Shown piece after piece: positions 1-10,571 of a stretch of 14,709 bases of DNA. The DNA is from Blastocladiella britannica (Eukaryota > Blastocladiomycota > Blastocladiomycetes > Blastocladiales > Blastocladiaceae). The translations under genes were made by a program, and so were the position numbers. Below the pieces are notes generated by a model. The model saw only the letters and a program-made list of their open reading frames with translations. It was not told the DNA's origin and searched no databases. The number at the start of each line of letters is the position of its first letter. The stretch's first letter is position 1. Location: contig MU624989.1 of NCBI GenBank assembly GCA_025349905.2, positions 1 to 14,709 on the forward strand, read 5' to 3'.

Positions 1-2030
<2,030 letters not shown>

Positions 2031-2104
2031 AGAAACGATCACTTTTTTATACAATTTTTAAGAAAGGAGAGGAGGAGGCACGTATATTAAATTTTGGGCT
2101 ATCC

Positions 2105-5059
2105 TCAGGCAGAGCCCAAGACAAAATTCACCAGCTGTCCGCCCCGAGCAATGATCACCTTCTTGATCGGCTTGCCAGCGATCCACTTGTTGCCGGCAGC
2201 GGACGCGCGCAGCTGCGCCTCCACGTTCTCGGCGAGCGCATCGACCGGCAGCTCCAATGTCGCGCGCGTCTTGCCATTGATCTGCATCACCACGGTAGCG
2301 GTCGCGGCCTTTACCGCCGTCGATGCTTGCGGCCACTCGGCCCACACATGCCCCGACTGCCGCAGCTGGTGCGTCCACAGTTCCTGCGCCAAGCACGGCG
2401 TCATCGGCGCCATCAGCTGCACCAGACGCGTCAGGGCTGTGTCCAGTACGGGCGACGGTGGCGCGCTCCCGTTTTTGCTGGAGACAGATAGGTGCTCGGA
2501 AATGGCGTGCGTCAGCTTGATCAGGTTCGAAGGCACCGTGTTCAAGGAGGATGAGGTTTCAAACGAATGCGTGATCTGTGGTCGTTGTTTTGGATGAGTA
2601 TCCATCGTATAAAGAGAGAGGGGTCAATTTGATTGGACGCCAAAGAAAAAAAAAAGCATACCTGCTGGTGCAATGTATTGGTAATAACCCAGAGATCGCG
2701 CTCGGACTTGGACATGGAATCGACCGGGAGCTCCGCCGCGGCCACGGCCGCCCGGTCGCCGTCCACAGGGACCGCGGGCCATCGTGCAATGCGGTCAGCC
2801 ACCAGCGCCCACACGCGATTACACCACCGCGCAATCCCGACCACGGCGTCCGCGTCCCACTCGAGCACGGCCGCGGGCGGGGCCTTGGAAATGATGAATG
2901 CGCGGGCCACGTCGGCACCGTACACCGCGACCACGTCCTCGGGCGCGACGCCATTGTGTTTTGACTTGGACATTTTCTCGTACGAGACGCGCGCTAATTC
3001 GCCCGTGGCCACCACCACGTCCAAGTTGTTGCGGTCCGGGTCGCGCACCGACTCGCCTGGCTTCAAGTACCGTCCCGTGGTCGGGTCGCGAAGCGTGCGG
3101 CCGTGCACCATCCCCTGAGCCAGGAGCGCCTTGAACGGCTCGCCGTCCAGCGGCAAGGGGGTCATGTGCTGGTGCACAAACTTGGTCACAAACCGCGCGT
3201 ACAGGAGGTGCAAGATCGCGTGCTCGATCCCACCAATGTACATGTCGACGGGCATCCCAGCGCGAGCAATGATCGCGGGATCAAAGGGGGCGGTCCGGTT
3301 GTGCGAGTCCAGGTACCGGAAAAAGTACCAGGACGAGTCCACAAACGTGTCCATGGTATCGGCGTCACGCTGCGCCAGCGGGTTGGCGCACTTTGGGCAC
3401 GTGCACTGGCGCTTGGTTGGGTCAAAGAAATCGGCGATCGAGTCGGCTACGCGCACCGGGAGCTGCGGGTCCGGAACTGCCACGGGACCACAGTCGGGGC
3501 AGTGCACGATCGGGATCGGACACCCCCATGACCGTTGTCGCGAAACGAGCCAGTCGCGGAGCCGGTACGTGGTGGTCGGGGTTCCCATCTTGGCGGTCTC
3601 GAGCCACTGCGCGGCCGCTCCGGCCGACTTGCCGTTGAGCGCGTGTCCTGCCGGCGCCACCACAACCATCGATCCATCGGATGACGACGTGTCGATTGCC
3701 TCCACCACCGGCAGCCCGTACGCGGCCGCAAACTCGGCATCGCGCTCGTCGTGGGCAGGAACACCCATCACTGCCCCTGTGCCGTACGACCCCAGAACGT
3801 AGTTGGTCACGTACACGGGCACCTTGGCGCCGGTCGCCGGATTGGTGGCATGGATCCCGAGCGGGGTCCCGAGTTTGGTGGTCACGGTGCCGCCTGGCAG
3901 CTGTGCGTCTTGTTCGGCCTGGTACGTGGTCGCGGCGGCGATCGCTGCGGACCGGTGCGAGGCCGGGAGCAGTTGTGCTTTTTCGGTCACGAGCGGATGG
4001 GTCGGGCCCACTGCCAGGAACGTGACGCCGCAAATCGTCTCGGGTCGCGAGGTAAAGACGCGGATCGAGTCCACATTTTGAATGCCGTTGTCGCTGAAAG
4101 CAATCGTAAAAGGGATGGTCATGCCCGCCGACTTGCCGATCCAGTTTCGCTGCATCTGCTTGACCTCGGACGGCCACTCGAGGCGATCCAAGCCCGAGAG
4201 CAGGTCCTATCATTCATTTCATACTTGAGTTCTTTTGATTTGAAAAAATACACGACATACATACCTCGGCATAGTCCGTGATCCGCAAAAACCACTGCTT
4301 GAGCAACCGCTTCTCAACAATAGCGCCCGACCGCCACGACCGGCCCTCGGCATCCACCTGCTCGTTTGCCAGCACGGTCTTATCGACCGGATCCCAGTTG
4401 ACCACCGCTTCTTTTTGGTACGCCAGCCCGGCCTCAAACATGCGCAAGAACAGTGTCTGCGTGTGGCGGTAGTACTCGGGGTCGCACGTTGCCAGCTCGC
4501 GGTCCCAGTCCAAGTCAATGGCCAGCAACTGCAGCTGCTGCTTCATGTGCGCAATGTTGGCCACGGTCCAGTCGCATGGGGCAATCCCGCGGTCCACGGC
4601 CGCGTTCTCGGCCGGTAACCCGAACGCGTCCCAGCCCATTGGGTGCACCACGACGCGGCCGCGCATCCGGTTGTACCGCGCCAACATGTCGGAGAGCGTG
4701 TACACGCGCACGTGGCCCATGTGCAGGTGGCCCGACGGGTACGGGAACATGGCCAGCACGTAGTACGGTTTTTCGTTGGTGTTTTTTGATGTCGCGTTCA
4801 TGTCGCGCGGAACGGGCGTGCCACGCCACCGCGACTCGACCGCGTGCACGTCGTAATGGTACGGAAAAGTTGATGCCAGTCGTTGTTGCTGCTGCCAATA
4901 GAGAGGTGGTGGCACAGGGGACGGGGACGTCCGGCCGTGAGCGAGGTGGTGGTACAGGGACATTTGCAGGGACCGACCCAACCACCGGCCCGTGGCAGGT
5001 CTAAGTGCCGGGCAGGCAACCATAAGCCGTGCGCGTTGGATAATGTTGGCGGCCATCAT
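2105..5059 (-). CDS. mitochondrial leucyl-tRNA synthetase (class I)
   Basis: Three exons read leftwards, 5059-4265, 4206-2662 and 2575-2105, give about 936 residues (yeast NAM2 and human LARS2 are about 900). The introns are 58 and 86 nt. The enzyme charges mitochondrial tRNA-Leu with leucine. The first 60 residues are rich in Arg and Ser with almost no acidic residues, as in a matrix-targeting peptide. The class I signatures are HMGH (113-116), preceded by FPYPSGHL, and KMSKS (676-680). The CP1 editing domain looks intact: TSRPET (317-322) and VPAHDERD with D421, equivalent to the bacterial editing aspartate. Two Cys pairs (CPDC, CPKC) fit the bacterial-type zinc module. The C-terminal domain ([17 protein letters not shown]) ends the protein. 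An adjacent ATG at 5056 is equally possible as the start. The upstream in-frame GTG at 5119 is not credible. The 3' end faces the kinase gene 74 bp away. Confidence 0.96.
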
Positions 5060-5153
5060 TTCATTTGGATGTGATTGATCGTCTCTTTTTAACGCGCTCA
5101 AGAGAATATTTATGGGCACTGCTTGGAATATATTTCGCGGAAAGTGAAAAGAT

Positions 5154-6778
5154 TTACGACCGGTCGCGCGACATGGAGCTGCTGTAATTGACGGGCCCCA
5201 TCGACGACGATAGGAAGTCGGCGCTTCCGTGTCCGCAGGGGCAGGTTCTCATCACTTGCTCGACAATGTGCATCGGTAGCCCGCAGCGCGAGCGCCGGGT
5301 CTCGTAGCTTTGCTTGATCTATTCCATGGGTCGGTTTGAACAAAAAGCATTTGGAAAAAAAATGAAAAATGCAATTGGGTACCTCGCGCAACGTCTGCTG
5401 CAAGGTCAAGTGCATCTCGGCGGGGCCGTGTGACCCGTGCACTTGCTCGACAACGCTGACCCAGTCCTAATTGTCCACCGCCAAAGTGATCAGCTCTCTG
5501 TAACATGTGCACGCGATCAAAGACTGAAAAGAATTGAATACCTCTTGCGGGACCAGGACCAGTGTACTCGAGTACCAGGTCAAATTACGATACTCTGGTA
5601 GGTTTCTCTTGAGTGCCACATTGCCGACGAGCCGCTTCCACCTATTTAAATATTTTTTTTCTTAGACGTAAGGCACCCAAACGAAAGAAAAAAAAAGTGA
5701 TGTACCGCTTCCGCTCAGCGGCATTCCTCGCCACGCCCGACATCAAGTCAATGACTGCCGTATTCTCCTCGCTAAACCCTTGGCCAGGCGTCTGTGCAAG
5801 CAAGCAGTGTGTTTGGATCATGGCTGGTGTTGCTTGTGTCAGGCCTTTTGATCAACGCTGCGGACAAAACATAAGTACCTTGGTACGCTGCGCGATCGAA
5901 TACATAGTATTGCCGCGCAGTGCGCTGACTGGGGGGCGAGCCTTCGTCGCCGCGGTCGGGCCGAAAGGACGAGCGAGGAGCTGGGGTCGGGCTGATGTGC
6001 GTTGCTGTTGAAGTTATGGAAGCTGTCATGGATCCCGAGGCCGCGGTCGGCGGGGTGGCTTCATTGTATTCGTGGTGGTGGTGGCGATGTTCGTGTGGAT
6101 TCGGCTGCGGATGCAATGGGGAGAACAAAAGAGATTGCTCGTATCCGAGGAGTATCCGGCTGTGGTGGTGGTGGTCATGGTGGTCGAAATGTTGATTGTC
6201 CTCGTTTAGGTAGTGGTGCGACGACGTGATCCCAACAGAACAGCGGTCGTATTGGAGTTCATGTGGGTGTGGGAAGTAGTATTGGCTATCGCTGCGAATC
6301 ATCTGCAATGGCTGCTGGTCGTGGTACTGCTGTTGGCGGTGGTGTGGGTGAAAGTCATCCCGATGGTGGTATGACGAAGAACGCTGATCGTGGGGATCGT
6401 GCGGATCATGGTGCGGCGGCATACTCGATGAAGGCGGGACTGCCCTAGAAAAGAAGAAACTCTCGTCAAATCGTGCGCATGCGCAATAAAAAAAGGAACA
6501 CAAAAAACTCCACCATCAAGTCCGACCCTCCCATATTTTGTGGCGCTCACAGATTCAAGCGCCAGTCCAAGAATTGTTGTAATAAAAAAGCAGGAGACAT
6601 ACTCATACGACCCTGGGGCCGGGGTCAGCGGTTGACCAGAATAGGTTTGCGCCGCTGGCCAGCGGCAGGGATACCTAGGGTACTGGCGTTCATGGTGAAA
6701 GTAGGTTGAGGTTGTCGCTGACGATCCCGGAGGATCGGCAAGATCGGGGGGCAAGGCGTTACGGAGCATGTAAGTCAT
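5154..6778 (-). CDS. six-exon gene: His-rich N-terminus plus unassigned conserved-looking C-terminal domain
   Basis: Hand splicing gives exons 6778-6603, 6444-5879, 5823-5706, 5641-5542, 5466-5383 and 5318-5154. Together they are 1209 nt, 402 residues and TAA, in frame throughout. The introns are 158, 55, 64, 75, 64 nt, all GT-AG, most with CTGAC/CTGAT-like branch sites. Residues 1-235 are low complexity, rich in His, Tyr, Pro and Gln, with several HHHH runs. Residues about 238-386 look globular and charged: [74 protein letters not shown] and a CPCGH motif (374-378). There is no signal peptide or membrane segment. The mix of a disordered His/Gln-rich arm and a basic domain suggests a nuclear or RNA/DNA-linked role, but this is inference and I cannot name the family. 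The start is the first ATG in the exon 1 frame. An upstream non-coding exon is possible. The LARS gene starts 94 bp downstream on the same strand. Confidence 0.72.
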
Positions 6779-6960
6779 GATGTGGTGGGTAGAAACTGGT
6801 GAGAGTGGGTGCAGTGTAGCCGCAACAGCTGTGGCAGAGGATACAACGAAAAAGAGGGGTACGATTGAAAACGGTAAATATGGTCGAAAAATATGTTGCT
6901 GGAGCGACAGCCGTGGGCAGACTGACGATGAAAAAGCGGGAAAAAAAATTGGGCTGGCTC

Positions 6961-6989
6961 GCCTGGACAAAAAATGTCAGGGTCCAGGC
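6961..6989. repeat. perfect 8-bp inverted repeat, 13-nt spacer
   Basis: GCCTGGAC at 6961-6968 is matched by GTCCAGGC at 6982-6989. It lies about 183 bp upstream of the His-rich gene start. It could be a protein-binding dyad in the promoter or a hairpin in a 5' leader. Chance occurrence is possible for a stem of this size. Confidence 0.5.
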
Positions 6990-7095
6990 ACCTTTTCCCC
7001 AATATCCTGGCTCGAAAAAAAAAGCAATTCCCATGGCCAAAGGGCTCACAGCTGCAGTTAATTGAAGTCAAATGAATCACTTTTTCTACCCCAAA

Positions 7096-7102
7096 TGACT
7101 CA
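7096..7102. promoter_or_regulatory. TGACTCA bZIP (Gcn4/AP-1 type) site
   Basis: A perfect palindromic TGACTCA lies about 318 bp upstream of the His-rich gene start, at the edge of the TTGAC cluster. A CGACGTCA, one base from a CRE, lies near 7172. In fungi TGACTCA binds Gcn4/CpcA-type bZIP factors. One 7-mer match is weak evidence alone. Confidence 0.35.
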
Positions 7103-7214
7103 GAGGAGAAAGCTTTTGACTTAATTTTGGGTCAACCACGACTCGGATTTGGGTCAAGGGCTGACTGGATCCGACGTCACGGTTGTTGACCCGGAGTTGA
7201 CTGGGCCGCGACTG

Positions 7215-7251
7215 ACCTGGGATTGGGTAGCCCACCAACCTGGGATTGGGT
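7215..7251 (+). repeat. 14-bp direct repeat, 23-bp period
   Basis: ACCTGGGATTGGGT occurs exactly at 7215-7228 and 7238-7251. Looser copies of the same theme (GGATTTGGGTCAA near 7145, ATTTTGGGTCAA near 7124) lie just to the left. This suggests an old tandem array that has partly decayed. Confidence 0.65.
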
Positions 7252-7337
7252 CGCTCCTTGGCCCGATTTTGGCTCAAAATTGCCTCAAAAAGTAGACGTT
7301 TTTATTTTGAGTCTGAAAATAAAATGGAGCCTCGCAC

Positions 7338-7366
7338 GCGTCCACCACCGCACGAAAGGTGGACGC
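7338..7366. repeat. perfect 9-bp inverted repeat, 11-nt loop
   Basis: GCGTCCACC at 7338-7346 pairs exactly with GGTGGACGC at 7358-7366 around an 11-nt loop. The stem is GC-rich. It sits within the TTGAC-rich stretch and outside any supported coding exon, so it may be a regulatory dyad or RNA hairpin. Confidence 0.55.
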
Positions 7367-7608
7367 TTCCAATTGAGCTGTCCTTGGTCAACCACTGCTG
7401 TCTTGATCAGGGGTCAAATCATGTTTCCGCGCAGTTTGTCGCCGCAATAAATCGACAAATCTAAAGTCAAGTGTTGGGTCGGTCAGGCAATCACCAATGT
7501 CAGGAAATTTAAGTACCGAAGGTGTCTCCGATCTTTGTCCTGGGGCGCGTGTCGTCGATGATGCGGTTCATAGTTTTAGACCATGTCTTGGATCGATTGG
7601 ATCTAAGG

Positions 7609-7725
7609 TATTTAATTCATGAGTATCCGACTTTGGGATTGGTGATGCAATCCACGGCCTCGCGCAGGCCCTTCTCGTTGTGAACTGACAGGTTTTTAAA
7701 CTTAATCCGGCGAAGGGGGCGGTGG
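7609..7725 (-). CDS. possible orphan terminal exon
   Basis: After a good acceptor (CACTTCAG, just right of 7725 on the minus strand) the frame reads HRPLRRIKFKNLSVHNEK, then GLREAVDCITNPKVGYS and a TGA. Codon choice is G/C-ending and the sequence looks like an ordered helix-containing C-terminus. No upstream exon joins it convincingly. The nearest GT donor, near 7797, would connect it to a Val-rich frame that is probably just the antisense of a CAC/TAC repeat. It may be the last exon of a gene whose remainder I could not trace, or a fragment of a broken gene. Confidence 0.28.
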
Positions 7726-8095
7726 CCTGAAGTGCGGAAGTGGGATAAAACAACGAATTGGAGTCAAGCGCACAGTCAATGAGATCGAGGGATTAGAGCG
7801 GCCTACGTGCGTTCGGAGGATGAGGTGTATGGATGGGCATCAACAACATCACGGCCATCTGTACCATTCCCTGAACCAGTACAACGACCACCACCACGAC
7901 TACTACTACCAGCCGCAGCAGCGCCAGTACTAGCGGCAGCAGTTTTGATAAGGCAATGTCTTTTCGCTCGTCTCCATTTATGTTTTCTTATTTTTTTACT
8001 CTCCCTGATAAATCATTGGTCCTGCGAACGCAATACAAACGGTCTCTTCATTTCGAAAGGTATGTCTTGGTAATCTCAATGCGTCCTCAAGGATG

Positions 8096-8329
8096 TTATC
8101 TCTTGTATTGGAGTGGATCACAAAATCCAGCCGGTCGGGTGCGGCGGTCGTAGTCGGGCGAGAGTGTCGCAAGGGCCTCGTCAACGAAAAAGCACGATGA
8201 CAGCTGTGTGTGCGCGCCGTTGGCCGCGTGCTCAGAATCGAGGTGGGCATGATATCCCTCAGTTTCCATCGGCCCAAGCGACCAAGGTACAATAGTTTCA
8301 AAAATAGGGCAAGAGCCAATTCGCTGCAA
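8096..8329 (-). CDS. unassigned coding-like ORF
   Basis: A 77-codon ATG-to-stop frame begins MQRIGSCPIFETIVPWSLG and continues through METEGYHAHLDSEHAANG to a TAA. The part from METEG onward has the G/C-ending codon choice of the real genes here. It begins right after an acceptor-like CTCTTGCAG. It lies only 23 bp beyond the stop of the wall-protein gene on the same strand, so it could be that gene's 3' UTR, a separate short gene, or an internal exon. No domain is recognised. Confidence 0.25.
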   Translation of the reverse strand: MQRIGSCPIFETIVPWSLGPMETEGYHAHLDSEHAANGAHTQLSSCFFVDEALATLSPDYDRRTRPAGFCDPLQYKR

Positions 8330-8352
8330 GAGAAAAAGAAGGGAAATTAAAC

Positions 8353-9476
8353 TCAGATGAGAGCAAGAAGAGCGAGGGCCGTCAGAGCCGCAGGGATACG
8401 AGCAGCGGCAGGGACAGATCCGCCACTAGTCGAAAGACCTGACATCATATCCACACCATGGTTGTCGCTGCTACTCGCGCCAGCCGTCGGCTGCAGCTTC
8501 CCAGGCGCCACGTTAGCTTGCGCTTGCGGGCGGCCCAGGACCACCACCGCCTCAGGCGTAGGGGTGGGCGATGCGCTTGTGGCAACGCCGACGGCGGCCT
8601 GCGGCGGCTTGATGGACGGAGTGGGCGGGGGCGTCACTGCCAGCGGGTTGTTGCCGAGATCCGGCTGCTTCTACAATGTGCGCGGACGTGCTCGTGTCAG
8701 TTGTTAATGGATTCACTGGAGAAGGAACAGGAGCCACCGCCGCCGCCGCTGCCGCCGCGGGTGTAGCAACCGGCGGCTTTGGAGCCAAGTGCCGCACCGG
8801 AGGATGCTGCTGCGGCGCCGGAGTGACGGGGGCCGGAGTCGCGGGCTTGGGTGCAGGAGTGGGCACGACCACTACAACCGGGGGTGCCACGGGCTTGGGC
8901 TTGGGAGCCGGGGGCTTGGGAGCCGGAGCAGGAGCCGGAGGGAGGTTGCCGCTGCTGCCATCGCAGGCCACGGCGGTCCAGTTGATGGTGAAGCGACCCT
9001 TGCCCTCGGGGAAAAAGTGCGTAAACACGGCCGGGGAGCCGTCAATATCGCCGGCCTTGCCTGTAAATATTTTTCGATTAACTCCAAAAAAAAAATTGAT
9101 AAAAAAATTGATAAAAAAACGAACAGCCAGGGCACTTGTCGACAATCTTGGCCACCAGGGGTGCGGCACTCGGGTTCTGCGGCGACGTGATGCGGACGCA
9201 GGTGCGGCAGGCGGCCGAGCTGCGGGCGGGCCACGCGGGGCCAAAGTCGGGCGAGTTGAGCGCAACCACCAGCTCGGTGTTGGAGTTGGTGGCCTCGCAG
9301 GCACCGAGCCCAACATCGTAGTACGTCATTTCGCCCGAGTTAGAACCGGTCAGGCCGCGGCGCGCCAGGTGGTTGGGCGAGAATGCGGCCACGCCGAGGG
9401 TGCCAGTCCCGGTCGAAGCCGAGGCGTTGGGCACCAGGGCGGCGATGGCGGCCAGGGCGCAGACAATTGAGAGCAT
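8353..9476 (-). CDS. secreted expansin/RlpA-like double-psi beta-barrel protein with GPI-type tail
   Basis: Exons 9476-9125, 9060-8717 and 8670-8353 give 337 residues. Intron 1 (64 nt) splits a cysteine codon, and splicing restores the family motif VDKCPGC. Intron 2 (46 nt, donor GTGAAT, acceptor TTGTAG) is less certain. Residues 1-20 are a signal peptide ending in ASA. Residues about 48-151 form the barrel domain: GEMTYYDVGLGAC, then six cysteines (60, 90, 93, 115, 118, 150) and GDIDGSPAVF, as in fungal RlpA-like proteins. Residues 152 to about 310 are a Pro/Ala/Lys/Val linker. The tail AAARIPAALTALALLALI is a hydrophobic GPI-attachment-type end following small residues. The expected site is the plasma membrane or cell wall. 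Family members bind or loosen wall polysaccharide or inhibit proteases, and catalysis is not assured. Without intron 2 the frame would run to 8552 and lose the tail, which favours the splice. TATATAAAA abuts the ATG, too close to act as this gene's TATA box. Confidence 0.85.
9096..9119. repeat. 12-bp tandem duplication inside intron 1 of the wall-protein gene
   Basis: TTGATAAAAAAA is present twice in perfect tandem (9096-9107, 9108-9119). It fills the first 28 bases of the 64-nt intron, directly after the donor, and gives the intron its T-rich tract on the coding strand. It probably arose by slippage. Confidence 0.75.
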
Positions 9477-9712
9477 TTTTATATATGAGGTCTATGAGGT
9501 TATAATTTGCAAGGTCGCAAAAGGTTGCAACGAGGGCGAGCGAGAGCGGAGCAGCGCCACTCCTCGAAAAATGGAGCCACATTTGGCAATTTGACAGGAG
9601 AGATGTCAGTTTGGGATTTGACACGCCGAGTGAGAACACTGTGTGTGCTTTCATTTTGGCAAAGGAAAAATGAGGTGCCTCTCTTTCAAAAAATTACAAA
9701 TTACAAAAAAAA

Positions 9713-10210
9713 ATGTCGTTCGTCTCGTCCCCCTGCTACCACTTTCACAACGTTGCATCGTTCCACGTCGCTCCCGGAATCGAGTACAGCATGCGCAAGC
9801 CCGGGAAGCGCGGACGCGACGCGACCGACATTGACGGCGGCAGCGGCAGCAGTGACAATGACGAAAACCATCAACTGCGACGCGACCCAAAGCGACGCGC
9901 GCTCCGGCCCGACGTGCCCGATACACTACTCCCCGTGTACTTGTCGTCCCAGCATCATGCGGGCGGGCTAGGTCTCCCGCTGACTCCCAAGCAGCTCATG
10001 CAGCAACCACAAGATCAAGTAGACGATGCGATGGCGCTTGATGGTGTCGTTCCATCAGGTACATCGTGGCTGCCAATGGCCGCAACGCCGGCATGGGCCG
10101 AGCCGCTGGTCGGGTGGGCTGAGCGGTCGTCCTCGACGACTACTAAGGGTGATGAGCAGGCGGAATCATCGTCTGCTGCTACTGCTACTGCTATGGATGT
10201 TACTGCATGA
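9713..10210 (+). CDS. small hypothetical protein with nuclear-type basic motifs
   Basis: A single-exon frame of 165 residues starts at an ATG in an A-rich context (nine A before TG) and ends with TGA. No known domain is recognised. It carries two basic clusters separated by an acidic Ser/Gly/Asp stretch (KPGKRGRD near residue 30, RRDPKRRALRP near 58), which resembles a bipartite nuclear localisation signal. The rest is Pro, Gln and Ser/Thr-rich with a segment LPLTPKQLMQ. The C-terminus is low complexity (SSSAATATAMDVTA). A second ATG at 9790 (MRKPGKRGRD) is an alternative start, since fungal nuclear proteins often begin with such a motif. The gene is divergent from the wall-protein gene across 236 bp, so the two probably share a promoter region. 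An AATAAA lies 24 bp after the stop. Confidence 0.62.
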   Translation: MSFVSSPCYHFHNVASFHVAPGIEYSMRKPGKRGRDATDIDGGSGSSDNDENHQLRRDPKRRALRPDVPDTLLPVYLSSQHHAGGLGLPLTPKQLMQQPQDQVDDAMALDGVVPSGTSWLPMAATPAWAEPLVGWAERSSSTTTKGDEQAESSSAATATAMDVTA

Positions 10211-10571
10211 GAAGAGGGAGTCACTGCATTGTAAATAAATATATAAATAGCCCTTCGTGCCCAGTGGGAAATCCGGAAATCGAAAGAATTCAACATCACA
10301 CGTGGACGGATGATGACGGTTGAATTTTTTGTATGATTTCCCCCACCCGAATTAATTTTTTTCCTTGGTGTGTCGTTCTCGTTCTCGTCTCGCTGGACAC
10401 CAACTCACATCTTTCGATCTTTTCTTTCCACTGCGTCGGGTCCGTGCTTCTTTGCCCTTGGCCCCCTGCTCTCTTTCTGTTGCTCACTTCGTTGCCCCAC
10501 CGCCCTCTGCCCATCCAAACCAAACCAATCCAAAAGAACAGGAGCAGTCAACGAGAGAAAACAAAAAGAAA
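10211..10571 (+). promoter_or_regulatory. intergenic stretch: 3' end of the small gene and pyrimidine-rich promoter of the homeodomain gene
   Basis: After the AATAAA region there is no supported gene. From about 10366 to 10500 the plus strand is strongly pyrimidine-rich, with CGTTCTCGTTCTCG-type repeats and CTTTTCTTTCC. It is followed by an A-rich leader ending AAAAGAAA at the ATG at 10572. CT-rich tracts before the start are typical of fungal promoters. No clear TATA box is seen. Confidence 0.45.
10234..10239 (+). terminator. polyadenylation signal AATAAA
   Basis: AATAAA followed by an AT-rich run (to about 10249) lies 24 bp beyond the stop of the small hypothetical gene, in the place expected for a 3' end signal. 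Confidence 0.5.

Larger units (their letters stand above)
7067..7470. promoter_or_regulatory. cluster of nine TTGAC/GTCAA pentamers
   Basis: TTGAC occurs at 7116, 7186 and 7197. Its complement GTCAA occurs at 7067, 7131, 7153, 7387, 7413 and 7466. Two more GTCAA lie near 7764 and 7774. About 0.8 copies would be expected by chance in 404 bp at even base composition. Several sit inside a degenerate (G)GATTTGGGTCAA-like unit (7121-7157). TTGAC(C/T) is the core of plant WRKY sites, but no link to that family is claimed here. The array could serve the His-rich gene (starting 6778) or be a decayed tandem repeat. Confidence 0.45.
6779..8352. other. long stretch without a convincing complete gene
   Basis: This 1.57 kb lies between the start of the His-rich gene and the end of the wall-protein gene. 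The first 300 bp is probably promoter and leader of the His-rich gene, with pyrimidine-rich runs on the minus strand. From 7067 to about 7780 it is rich in TTGAC/GTCAA words, direct repeats and an inverted repeat. From 7600 to 8330 there are coding-like fragments on the minus strand and an open frame on the plus strand (7820-7933, rich in His, Tyr and Gln). None joins into a full gene with splice sites I trust. It may hold a decayed gene, long regulatory DNA, or a fast-evolving gene. Confidence 0.6.

Noticed and set aside
5060..5119. Upstream GTG start adding 20 residues to LeuRS
   Set aside because: Non-ATG start. The added residues include acidic ones unlike a mitochondrial presequence, and an ATG follows at once.
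5471..5525. Extra exon reading [18 protein letters not shown] on the minus strand after a TTTTCAG
   Set aside because: It runs into TAG just before the conserved DWVSVVE exon. Treating the whole piece as a 75-nt intron ending in TTAG keeps the frame.
7845..7935. Val-rich hydrophobic segment on the minus strand, as a membrane helix
   Set aside because: It is the reverse complement of a CAC/TAC-rich repeat, and composition alone gives the GTG/GTA codons.
8676..9470. 264-codon plus-strand Gly/Ala-rich ORF
   Set aside because: Antisense of the Pro/Ala linker and barrel. The minus strand has the signal peptide, the six Cys and the spliced CPGC motif.
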